Origin: Taudactylus pleione
Lineage: Eukaryota; Chordata; Amphibia; Anura; Myobatrachidae
Length of the DNA stretch: 64,000 bases
Direction of reading: 5' to 3'
Assembly: GCA_031769625.1 (NCBI GenBank)
Contig: JAUIMM010000688.1
Location: 191,001 to 255,000, forward strand
Position 1 is the stretch's first letter. The number at the start of each line of letters is the position of its first letter. Below the pieces are notes generated by a model. It was not told where the DNA came from and searched no databases. It was given only the letters and a program-made list of their open reading frames with translations. The position numbers and the translations under genes were made by a program. Below, one piece after another: positions 42,681 through 54,700 of the stretch.

Positions 42681-43626
42681 CTTCTCCAGATCTGTGGTGA
42701 ATACCATGCTACAAGCTCGGAAACCTGCTTCGGCTAGAATTTACCACAGAGTGTGGCATACTTATTTTGAGTGGTGTCGCCCTAGAGGCTATGATCCTCA
42801 GGGGCTTCGGATATCCAGAGTGCTGGCTTTCCTACAGGCGGGCTTGGATCTAGGTCTACGCCTCGCCTCACTGAAGGTGCATGTCTTCCCTGTCAGTTTG
42901 GTTTCAGCGTAAGATTTCTACGCTGCCTGATATCCGCACTTTTATGCAGGGTGTCCTTCGTATCTAGCCTCCCTTTGTCCCTCCGGTGGCTCCTTGGGAT
43001 TTGGCTGTGATTCTGAGGGCGCTCCACGGTCCTCCATTTGAACCTTTGGTTTCGGTGGATTTGAAATGGCTTACGACAAAGACAGTGTTCCTTCTGGCTA
43101 TTGCTTCGGCCAGAAGAGTGTCGGATCTGGGGGCTCTATCCTGTCACCCCCCTTTCTGATTTTTCATTCAGACCGGGCGATTCTTCGGACCCGCCCTGGT
43201 TTCCTTCCTAAGGTGGTGTCTAGTTTTCATATTAATGAGGAAATTGTGGTCCCGACCTTTAATTCCTTGGATCTCTCGGCCGGTGAGGCCTCATTGGATG
43301 TGGTACGGGCACTGCAGATTTATGTGGACCGTACCACTTCTTTACGAAAATCGGACTCTTTGTTTGTCCTGTATGGCTTTCAAAGGAGAGGTTGGCCTGC
43401 CAGTAAGCAGACTATGGTGCGGTGGATTCGCCTGGCGATCTCTGAGGCTTACGCTCAAGAGGGTCTTCCAGTGCCACCCTCTGTGAAGGCGCATTCTACG
43501 AGGTCTGTGGTTCCTTTGTGGGCAGCTCACCGTGGCGCTTCGGCTGTTCAGCTTTGCAAGGTGGCCACGTGGTCCTCTCTCCATACTTTTGTCAGGCATT
43601 ACCCCTTTGACACATTTGCTTCTTAG
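42681..43626 (+). pseudogene. DIRS-B tyrosine recombinase, copy 2
   Basis: Near-identical to 35236-36181, with the same Arg, HSTR and Tyr motifs. It has an extra stop (TAG at 42964-42966 where copy 1 has CAG) and changes such as WCRPRG for WCRLRG and AAHRGA for AARRGA. Overall divergence appears below about 1 percent. Confidence 0.8.
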
Positions 43627-43710
43627 GATGCTTCCTTCAGGCGGCGGGTTCTCCTTTCTGCACAGGAGCATCCCCACACTTGAAGGATACTGCTTTGGGA
43701 CATCCCCAAT

Positions 43711-44138
43711 GTATCCCTGTGGATCCCTAAGGACCCTGGAGTAGAAAACAAGAGATATGGTAAGAACTTACCTTTTATCTCTGTTTCTACGAAGTCCTTA
43801 GGGTCCACAGGGCGCCCGCCCTGACGCCCTGTGCTTCTGTAGGGTGTTATTCTGGTCGCCAGTTTCTGTCTTCTTTTCTGTGAGAATGTGATTCCTGTGT
43901 GTTCCAGACTTTCTTCTTCCTTTTTCTCCTCCTCCGGCCTATGGCTTGCTACTAAAACTGTGGTGCCTTGGCCTGGGGGTGGGGTATAGGAGGGGGCCCA
44001 GTGCAACCTGGGATGACAGCTTTAACTGTGTGGTGCCCATGGACAAGCCCATGCCAATACCCCAAGGTATCCCTGTGGACCCTAAGGACTTCGTAGAAAC
44101 AGAGATAACAAAGGTAAGTTCTTACCATATCTCTTGTT
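43711..44138 (+). repeat. DIRS-B internal complementary region and right ITR
   Basis: 43711-43812 is complementary first to the left terminus (CCTGGAGTAGAAA) and then to the right terminus (ACAAGAGATATGGTAAGAAC). 43940-44138 is the right inverted repeat, containing GATGACAGCTTTAACTGTGT and the outer end GGTAAGTTCTTACCATATCT. The arrangement allows circle formation in DIRS replication. Confidence 0.85.
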
Positions 44139-45019
44139 ATCTATCATTTAAACATTTTAGATGTCAGCACTTCATGGATCACACAGACAAGACAACTGTA
44201 TCTTTATTGTTTGTTATGGTAGCAATACAATATAGTACATCATACTAAGTGGTACCTAAAGCAGTCGCCATGTTAATCACCAGTCCCCTAGATCAGATGT
44301 TACCCACACAGTGTACATGGGAGGAGGCAGCGGCCCCCTCCCCAAGTACTGACGGATGTCAGTCACTGCAATCACCTCCTGTATGCCCATCCAGAGACAC
44401 AACTCTCATGTGCAATGTTCTGCAGAAGTGTGAGGGGATCCCTAGTCCAGCAGCCTAACACCGCCAAGGCTGGGACTTTTTCCCACTATACCATCATGTA
44501 ATACCGTCCTGCTGGCAGGAGACAAAGCCCCACTCTCCAGTATCTCCTGGTAGGAGCCTAAACTGCACACCCCGGAGGACATTACACAGTACTGAGCCCC
44601 ATCCCCCTCCTCTCCTGTCCTTGTAATACAGCTCAGTGCCCACTATGTAGGTGTACACCCCTGTGCAGGTAACTCATTGTGTCCCCTGGTATTGGGTATC
44701 CCTGCAGGGGGGCTGGGTGTGATGTACACTCCCCCTGATTACTAGTTACCCCCTGTGGTATGAGTGCCTTAGTGTCTGAGAGTTACCAGGATAGAACAAT
44801 GGTACTCAGGATTGGTGATGAGGAGGGGGATTTATGATAATGAAGGGTCCCTCCTTTAGTTATCTCCTCGTATTCATGTGTGACATCCCGCACCCTCCAG
44901 CTGTTCTGTGCTTCCTGCCTTAGAGACAGACAGAGGACACGGCCACAGAGATTTCCTCTAATACCTTTCATAAGTCACCTGACAATGTTACATATACACA
45001 ACATGACAGCCTAACTGTA
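44139..45019. other. ZNF-P intron, unclassified
   Basis: No gene, RNA or transposon was recognised between DIRS-B and the 61-bp array. The short reading frames show no family resemblance. Confidence 0.4.
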
Positions 45020-48000
45020 CACATTACTACTATATACCCCCTTATGTGCTGTCTATACCCCTCACCTACAGTATATGCTGCACATTACTACCATACACCC
45101 CCTTATGTGCTGTCTATACCCCTCACCTACAGTATATGCTGCACATTACTACTATACACCCCCTTATGTGCTGTCTATTCCCCAAACCTACAGTGTATGC
45201 TGCACATTACTACTATAAACCCCTTATGTGCTGTCTATACCCCTCACCTACAGCTGCACATTACTACTATACACCCCCTTATGTGCTGTCTATACCCCTC
45301 ACCCACAGTATATGCTGCACATTACTACTATACACCCCCTTATGTGCTAACTATACCCCTCACCCACAGGATATGCTGCACAGTACCACTTAGCCCCCCT
45401 TAGGTGCTATCTATACCCCTCACCACAGTATGTGCTGCACAGTAATACTATACATCCCCTTATGTGCTACCTATACCACCTCACCCACAGTGTATGCTGC
45501 ACATTACTACTATACATCCCCTTATGTGCTGTCTATAGCCCACACCCACAGTGTATGCTGAACATTAGTACTATACACCCCCTTATGTGCTGTCTATACC
45601 CCTCACCCACAGTATATGCTGCACATTACTACTATACACCCCCTTATGTGCTGTCTATACCCCTCACCCACAGTATATGCTGCACATTACTACAATATAC
45701 CCCCTTATGTGCTGTCTGTACCCCTCACCATCCGTATATGCTGTACAGTACTACTCTACACCCCCTTATGTGCTGTCTATACCCCTCACCTACAGTATAT
45801 GCTGCACATTACTACTATACACCCCCTTATGTGCTGGCTATACCCCTGACCCACAGTATATGCTGCACATTACTACTATACCACCTATAGGTACTGTCTA
45901 TAACCCTCACCCACAGTGTATGCTGCACAGTACTACTATACACCCCCTTATGTGCTGCCTATACCTCTCACATACAGTATATGCTGCACATTACTACTAT
46001 ACACCCCCTTATGTGCTACCTATACCCCTCACCTACAGTATATGCTGCACATTACTACTATACCACCTATAGGTACTGTCTATAACCCTCACCCACAGTG
46101 TATGCTGCACAGTACTACTATACACCCCCTTATGTGCTGCCTATACCTCTCACATACAGTATATGCTGCACATTACTACTATACACCCCCTTATGTGCTA
46201 CCTATACACTTCACTTACAGTATATGCTGCACAGTATTACTCGACACCCCCTTATGTGCTACCTATACCCCTCACCCACAGTATATGCTGCACATTACTA
46301 CTATACACCCCCTTATGTGCTGCCTATACACTTCACTTACAGTATATGCTGCACAGTACTACTATACACCCCCTTATGTGCTGTCTATTCCCCTCACCCA
46401 CAGTATATACTGCACATTACTATTATACACCCCCTTATGTGCTGCCTTTACACTACACCTACAGTATATGCTGCACAGTACTACTATACCCCCCTCATGT
46501 GCTGTCTTTTCCCCTCACCTACAGTATATGCTGCACAGTACTACTATACACCCCCTTATGTGCTGCCTATACCCCTCACCTAAAGTATATGCTGCACAGT
46601 ACTACAATACACCCTATTATGTGCTGTCTATACCCCTCACCCACAGTATATGCTGCACATTACTACTATACACCCCCTTATGTGCTAACTATACCCCTCA
46701 CCCACAGGATATGCTGCACAGTACCACTTAGCCCCCCTTAGGTGCTATCTATACCCCTCACCACAGTATGTGCTGCACAGTAATACTATACATCCCCTTA
46801 TGTGCTACCTATACCACCTCACCCACAGTGTATGCTGCACATTACTACTATACATCCCCTTATGTGCTGTCTATACCCCACACCCACAGTGTATGCTGAA
46901 CATTAGTACTATACACCCCCTTATGTGCTGTCTATACCCCTCACCCACAGTATATGCTGCACATTACTACTATACACCCCCTTATGTGCTGTCTATACCC
47001 CTCACCCACAGTATATGCTGCACATTACTACAATATACCCCCTTATGTGCTGTCTGTACCCCTCACCATCCGTATATGCTGTACAGTACTACTCTACACC
47101 CCCTTATGTGCTGTCTATACCCCTCACCTACAGTATATGCTGCACATTACTACTATACACCCCCTTATGTGCTGGCTATACCCCTGACCCACAGTATATG
47201 CTGCACATTACTACTATACCACCTATAGGTACTGTCTATAACCCTCACCCACAGTGTATGCTGCACAGTACTACTATACACCCCCTTATGTGCTGCCTAT
47301 ACCTCTCACATACAGTATATGCTGCACATTACTACTATACACCCCCTTATGTGCTACCTATACCCCTCACCTACAGTATATGCTGCACATTACTACTATA
47401 CCACCTATAGGTACTGTCTATAACCCTCACCCACAGTGTATGCTGCACAGTACTACTATACACCCCCTTATGTGCTGCCTATACCTCTCACATACAGTAT
47501 ATGCTGCACATTACTACTATACACCCCCTTATGTGCTACCTATACACTTCACTTACAGTATATGCTGCACAGTATTACTCGACACCCCCTTATGTGCTAC
47601 CTATACCCCTCACCCACAGTATATGCTGCACATTACTACTATACACCCCCTTATGTGCTGCCTATACACTTCACTTACAGTATATGCTGCACAGTACTAC
47701 TATACACCCCCTTATGTGCTGTCTATTCCCCTCACCCACAGTATATACTGCACATTACTATTATACACCCCCTTATGTGCTGCCTTTACACTACACCTAC
47801 AGTATATGCTGCACAGTACTACTATACCCCCCTCATGTGCTGTCTTTTCCCCTCACCTACAGTATATGCTGCACAGTACTACTATACACCCCCTTATGTG
47901 CTGCCTATACCCCTCACCTAAAGTATATGCTGCACAGTACTACAATACACCCTATTATGTGCTGTATATACCCCTCACACACAGTATATGCTGCACAGTA

Positions 48001-51000
48001 CTACTATACACCCCCTTATCTGCTGTCTATTCCCCTCACCCACAGTATATGCTGCACAGTACTACTATACACCCCCTTATGTGCTGTCTATACCCCTCAC
48101 CTACAGTATATGCTGCACACTACTACTATACACGCCCTTATGTGCTGTCTATACCCCTCACCCACAGTATATGCTGCACATTACTACTATACACCCCCTT
48201 ATGTGCTGTCTATACCCCTCACCCACAGTATATGCTGCACATTACTACTATATACCCCCTTATGTGCTGTCTATACCCCTCACCATCCGTATATGCTGTA
48301 CAGTACTACTATATACCCCCTTATGTGCTGTCTATACCCCTCACCATCCGTATATGCTGTACAGTACTACTATACACCCCCTTATATGCTGTCTATACCC
48401 CTCACCTACAGTATATGCTGTACAGTACTACTCTACACCCCCTTATGTGCTGTCTATACCCCTCACCTACAGTATATGCTGCACATTACTACTATACACC
48501 CCCTTATGTGCTGGCTATACCCCTAACCCACAGTATATGCTGCACATTACTACTATACACTCCCTTATGTGCTAGCTTTACCCCTCACCCACAGTGTGTT
48601 CTGCACAGTACTACTATACACCCCCTTATGTGCTTCCTATACCCCTCACCTACAGTGTATGCTACACAGTACCACTATACAGCCCCTTATATGCTATCTA
48701 TACCCCTCACCTACAGTATATGCTGCACATTACTACTATACACCCCCTTATGTGCTGTCTATACCCCTCACCACAGTATATGCTGCACATTACTACTATA
48801 CACCCCCTTATGTGCTGTCTATACCCCTCACATACAGTATATGCTGCACATTACTACTATACACCCCCTTATGTGCTGTCTATACCCCTCACTTACAGTA
48901 TATGGTGCACATTACTACTATACACCCCCTTATGTGCTGTCTATACCCCTCACCCACAGTATATGCTGCACATTACTACTATATACCCCTGTATGTGCTG
49001 TCTATACCCCTCATCCACAGTATATGCTGCACATTACTACTATACACGCCCTTATGTGCTGTCTACACCCCTCACAAACAGTATATGCTGCACATTACGA
49101 CCATACACCCCCTGATGTGCGGTCTATACCCCTCACAAACAGTATATGCTGCACATTACTGCTATATACCCCCATATGTACTGCTTGTAACCCTCTCCCA
49201 CAGTATATGCTGCACATTACTACTATACACCCTCTTATGTGCTGCCTATACCCCTCATCCACAGTATATGCTGCACATTACTACTATACACCCCCTTATG
49301 TGCTGTCTATACCCCTCACCCACAGTATATGCTGCACATTACTACTATATACCTCTGTATGTGCTGTCTATACCCCTCATCCACAGTATATGCTGCACAT
49401 TACTACTATACACGCCCTTATGTGCTGTCTATACCCTTCATATACTGTTTATAATGCACATTACTACTATACACTCCCTTATGTGCTGTCTATACCCCTC
49501 ACCCACAGTGTATGCTGCACAGTACTACTATATACCCCCTTATGTGCTGTATATACCCCTCACCTACAGTATATGCTGCACATTACTACTATACACCCTC
49601 TTATGTGCTGCCTATACCCCTCATCCACAGTATATGCTGCACATTACTTCTATACACCCTCTTATGTGCTGTCTACACCCCTCACCCACAGTATATACTG
49701 CACATTACTACTATATACGCCCTTATGTGCTGTCTATACCCCTCACTTACAGTATATGGTGCACATTACTACTATACACCCCCTTATGTGCTGTCTATAC
49801 TCCTCACCCACAGTATATGCTGCACATTACTACTATATACCCCTGTATGTGCTGTCTATACCCTTCATATACTGTTTATAATGCACATTACTACTATACA
49901 CCCCCTTATGTTGTCTATGCCCCTCACCCACAGTGTATGCTGCATAGTACTACTATATACCCCCTTATGTGCTGTATATACCCCTCACCTACAGTATTTG
50001 CAGCACATTACTACTATACACCCCCTTATCTTTACCCCTCACCCACAGTGTATTCTGCACAATACTACTATACACCCCCTTATGTGTTTCCTATACCCCT
50101 CACCTACAGTGTATGCTACACAGTACTACTATACACCCCCTTATATGCTGTCTATACCCCTCACCTACAGTATATGCTGCACATTACTACTATACATCCC
50201 CTTATGTGCTGTCTATACCCCTCACCCACATTATACGCTGCACATTATGACCATACACCCCCTTATATGCTGTCTATACCCCTCACCTACAGTATATGCT
50301 GCACAGTGCAACTATACACCCATTATGTGCTGTCTATACCACTCACCCACAGTATATGCTGCAGATTACTACTATACACCCCCTTATGTACTGTCTATAC
50401 CCCTTACATATAGTATATGCTGCACATTTCTACTATACAACCCCTTATGTGCTGTCTATTCCCCTCACCCACAGTATATGCTGCACAGTACTACTATACA
50501 CCCCCTTATGTGCTGTATATACCCATCACCCACAGTATATGCTGCACATTACTACTATACACCCCCTTATGTGCTGTCTTTACCCCTCACCCACAGTATA
50601 TGCTGCACAGTACTACTATACACCCCCTTATGTGCTATCTATACCCCTCACCCACAGTTTATGCTGCACAGTGCTAGTATACACCCCCTTATTTGCTGTC
50701 TATACCTCTCACATACAGTATATGCTGTACATTTCTACTATACAACCCCTTATGTGCTGCCTATTCCCCTCACCCACAGTATATGCTGCACAGTACTATT
50801 ATACACCCCCTTATGTGCTGTATATACCCCTCACCCACAGTAAATCCTGCACATTACTACTATACACCCTCTTATGTGCTGTCTACACCCCTCACATACA
50901 GTATATGCTACACAGTACTACTATACAACCCCTTATGTGCTGCCTATATCTCTCACCCACAGTATATGCTGCACATTACTACTATAGACCCCTTATGTGC

Positions 51001-51262
51001 TGCCTATACCCCTCACCCACAGTAAATCCTGCACATTTCTTCTATACACCCCCGTATGTGCTGTCTATACCCCTCACCCACAGTATATGCTGCATTGTAC
51101 TACTATATACCTCCTTATGTGCTGTCTATACCCCTCACCTACAGTATATACTGCACATTACTACATTATGTGCTATCTATACCCCTCACCCACAGTATAT
51201 GCTGCAGAGTGCTACTATACACCCCCTTATTTGCTGTCTATACCCCTCACCCACAGTATTGC
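45020..51262. repeat. 61-bp minisatellite, about 100 units
   Basis: The unit reads CCCCCTTATGTGCTGTCTAT, ACCCCTCACCCACAGTATAT, GCTGCACATTACTACTATAC and one more base. The period is 61 bp, visible as a one-base shift per 60. A 1,338-bp block (about 22 units) at about 45370-46707 is repeated almost exactly at 46708-48045. Because the unit lacks stops in all plus-strand frames and 61 is not divisible by three, very long open frames (up to 875 codons) arise. They are not genes. The array lies in the intron directly upstream of the ZNF-P finger exon. Confidence 0.95.
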
Positions 51263-51481
51263 TGCCAAATGAACAGTCCATGAAATAGCCAATGCTAACT
51301 GACTAGGGCTGTCACAGCTGCTTGATGTTGTTCTCTTTATATTTTGAGACAAGTGTCTGCTATATTATTTTGTAAATGTATTGTAATTATCTGTAATCTG
51401 TAGAAAGAAACAAACCACTAAACATTTAGAACTTAGTAATAGTAGGAATTTTATCCATACATTTTATATTATTTCCTACAG
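51263..51481 (+). other. Intron end before the finger exon
   Basis: AT-rich intron sequence ending with a pyrimidine-containing acceptor TTTCCTACAG at 51472-51481. No other feature was seen. Confidence 0.6.
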
Positions 51482-52751
51482 ATGGACGCACAATCAAGAA
51501 CACCTCGGAGGGAGATATAATTTTGTGTCCACATTTTAAAATACAAGATAACATCCCACAGGATTTTCCAGGAGACATCCCCATTACTCTCAATTTGCAT
51601 CCAGTATGTCACAGTACAGATATATCATCTGTTCCCTCTATTTATGATAAATGTTTCCCTGATACCTCTAATATTGCTAAACACAGTACAGCTCACAGAG
51701 GTGATAAAAGCTTTATCTGTTCTGAGTGTGGGAAATGTTTCACAAGGAAATCAAGTCTTGTTATACATCAAAGAAATCACACAGGGGAGAAACCGTTTCC
51801 TTGCCCTGAGTGTGGGAAATGTTTTAGACATAAATCACATCTTGTTACACATCAGAGAAGTCATACAGGGGAGAAACCATATCCATGCCCTGAGTGTGGG
51901 AGATGGTTTACACTGAAATCGCATCTTGTTACACATCAGAGATATCACACAGGGGAGAAACCTTTTCCATGCCTTGAGTGTGGGAAATGTTTTATACTAA
52001 AGTATGCCCTGAGTGTGGAAAATGTTTTATACAGAAATCACGTCTTGTCACACATCATAGAAGTCACACAGGGGAGAAACCGTTTCCTTGCCCTGAGTGT
52101 GGGAAATGTTTTAGACATAAATCACATCTTGTTACACATCAGAGAAGTCATACAGGGGAGAAACCATATCCATGCCCTGAGTGTGGGAGATGGTTTACAC
52201 TGAAATCGCATCTTGTTACACATCAGAGATATCACACAGGGGAGAAACCTTTTCCATGCCTTGAGTGTGGGAAATGTTTTATACTGAAATCAAATCTTGT
52301 TACACATCAGAGATGTCACACAGGTGAGAGGCCATTTCCATGCTCCGAGTGTGGGAAATGTTTTACAGTAAAATCAGAACTTGTTACACATCAGAGAAGT
52401 CACACAGGAGAGAAACCATTTCTATGCCTTGAGTGTGGGAAATGTTTTACACAGAAATCATCTCTTATTACACATCAGAGACATCACACAGGTGAGAAAC
52501 CATTTCCATGCTCTGAGTGTGGGAAATATTTTACACGGAAATCACATCTTGTTACACATCAGAGAATTCACAGAGGTGAAAGGCCATTTTCATGCCCTGA
52601 CTGTAGGAAATGTTTTACACAGGAATCATCTCTTGTTACACATCAGAGAAGTCACACAGGTGAGAGGCCATTTCCATGCTCTGAGTGTGGGAAATGTTTT
52701 ACACATAAATCAAATCTTGTTACACATCAAAGAATACATGAAAAGACATGA
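51482..52751 (+). CDS. ZNF-P last exon: C2H2 zinc fingers, frame break
   Basis: The exon follows acceptor CCTACAG and continues from the acidic exon ([18 protein letters not shown]). A linker of about 75 residues leads to fingers from 51712. Fingers 1-3 and half of 4 are in one frame (for example [20 protein letters not shown]). At about 52003 the frame changes within finger 4, and about nine more fingers (51978-52751 frame) run to TGA at 52749-52751. Linkers are HTGEKP or HTGERP. Helix position 2 is Ser and position 6 nearly always Thr, while -1 and 3 vary. Read straight through, translation leaves the finger frame and stops at 52203. The fingers would bind DNA in the nucleus. Fingers 2-4 are duplicated as 6-8. 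Confidence 0.9.
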
Positions 52752-52915
52752 GCTGATAGACAATAAACACAATTCTTTAAATAATTCAAACACTTCAAAT
52801 CTTTTGGCTAATCTATTGTTTTTGAGTACCAGCAATAGCAGATTGGACAATACACAGCACCATCAGTAGACTAAACATTTGTACATTAACCACATAACAA
52901 TCAACCTGTAATAAA
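52752..52915 (+). terminator. ZNF-P 3' UTR with poly(A) signals
   Basis: AATAAA occurs at 52762-52767, only 10 bp after the stop, and again at 52910-52915 (TGTAATAAAGGG). The second is the more plausible cleavage signal. No transcript evidence is available. Confidence 0.5.
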
Positions 52916-53517
52916 GGGAAGTATATATTACACAGTCATGGAGAACAGAAAGGAACAGACAAAGAAAAGAACGGGGAGGGAAAGATGTCTTTTGTTTTGC
53001 TAACCAAAATAATTTAGTCCCCAGTCTCCTTGAGCCAATAGAACCATGTGGAGACAAATTACCAATGTCAGTCCATCGTGGAGAACATTACATCTTCCAT
53101 CTGATTTTTATACGTATGTGATGTAATGAGTTGCTTGTAATTGTCATTACCTGTGTGTGATGGGGATCAGTGAAGCATAGATTATAGTAGCGCACTGCCC
53201 GTTATATACTCACACACACAGTGCTATGTATGTCCTTTCATCACTCTGCATTTCATTCTGCTGACCAATTGGCTCAGATGTAGGCCTGTGTCTTATCAGC
53301 CATACTATTTCTTACCATTCAGTCTTAGGGGGCAGCTAGCTGAGGGGACAACTAACTGTGGTAATACACAAAGTGTTCTAAACAGAAAAAAAGTGTAACA
53401 AACAGTAAACACCATCTGTGTCCAGGTAATTTCAAAATCTAACTTGACATTTGCTTATGTACTGTACTACAAATTTCAACTTTTTATCCAAAATCAACAT
53501 GTATTAAAAACTGCTTT
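52916..53517. other. Downstream flank, nothing recognised
   Basis: No gene, RNA or transposon was recognised in this stretch downstream of ZNF-P. Confidence 0.4.
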
Positions 53518-54700
53518 TTCCTATATCACTCCATGGTATCTTCTCTAAGGCTATTACATCCGTCACTCTCCCTGTATCTCACCCTCTGTACACATTGCCT
53601 CCTCATTACTCTACTCCCCTCTTATATACACATATGGGCTTTTTCCTATATCACTCCATGGTATATTCTCTAAGGCTATTACATCCATCACTCTCCCTGT
53701 ATCTCACCCCTCTGTACACATTGCCACCTCATTACTCTACTCCCCTCTTCTATACACACACATGAGCTTTTTCCTATATCACTCCATGGTATCTTCTCTA
53801 AGGCTATATACATCCGTCAGTCTCCCTGTATCTCACCCCTCTGTACACATTGCCACCTTATGACCCTACTCCCCTCTTATATACACATATATCACTCCAT
53901 GGTATCTTCTCTAAGGCTATTACATCCGTCACTCTCCCTGTATCTCACCCCTCTGTACACATTGCCTCCTCATTACTCTACTCCCCTCTTATATATACAC
54001 ACATGAGCTTTTTCCTATATCACTCCATGGTATCTTCTCTAAGGCTATTACATCCATCACTCTCCCTGTATCTCACCCCTCTGTACACAGTCACCTCATA
54101 TACACATATGGGCTTTTTCCTATATCACTCCATGGTATCCTCTCTAAGGCTATTACATCCATCACTCTCCCTGTATCTCACTCCTCTGTACACATTGCCA
54201 CCTCATTACTCTACTCCCCTCTTATATACACATGGGCTTTTTCCTATATCACTCCATGATATCTTCTCTAAGGCTATTACATCCATCACTCTCCCTGTAT
54301 CTCACCCCTCTACACATTGCTGCCTCATTACTCTACTCCCCTCTTATATATACACATGAGATTTTTCCTATATCACTCCATGGTATCTTCTCTAAGGCTA
54401 TATACATCCGTCACTCTCCCTGTATCTCACCCCTCTACACATTGCTGCCTCATTACTCTACTCCCCTCTTATGTACACACATGAGCTTTTTCCTATATCA
54501 CTCCATGGTATCTTCTCTAAGGCTATTACATCCGTCACTCTCCCTGTATCTCACCCCTCTACACATTGCTGCCTCATTACTCTACTCCCCTCTTATGTAC
54601 ACACATGAGCTTTTTCCTATATCACTCCATGGTATCTTCTCTAAGGCTATTACATCTGTCACTCTCCCTGTATCTCACCCCTCTGTACACATTGCCTCCT
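53518..54700. repeat. ~120-bp satellite, left block
   Basis: About ten units contain TATATCACTCCATGGTATCT, TCTCTAAGGCTATTACATCC, GTCACTCTCCCTGTATCTCA and TTACTCTACTCCCCTCTTAT. Unit length varies from about 107 to 132 bp through internal deletions. It is interrupted at 54701. Confidence 0.9.

Larger units (their letters stand above)
30078..44138 (+). mobile_element. DIRS-B retrotransposon with nested gypsy
   Basis: The left terminus TTTCTACTCCAGGGTCC starts at 30078 and the right terminus ACCATATCTCTTGTT ends at about 44138. A complementary version of both ends is joined in the internal complementary region at 43711-43812, the DIRS signature. No target duplication is visible, which is normal for the group. 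Gag, RT, RNase H, a methylase-like segment and tyrosine recombinase follow in order. A minus-strand gypsy element inserted at CTCTG (33500-33504), and the 3' half of DIRS-B is now present twice. The element lies in the intron before the ZNF-P finger exon. Several stops and frame changes make it inactive. Confidence 0.85.

Noticed and set aside
47254..49881. An 875-codon open frame, with a 614-codon one overlapping it in another frame
   Set aside because: Both are translations of a 61-bp minisatellite that is stop-free in all three frames. The amino acid repeat period is 61 residues, and there is no start context or domain.
45020..51262. Possible CRISPR-like array of regular repeats
   Set aside because: The units are contiguous without unique spacers, and the genome is a vertebrate one. 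It is a minisatellite.
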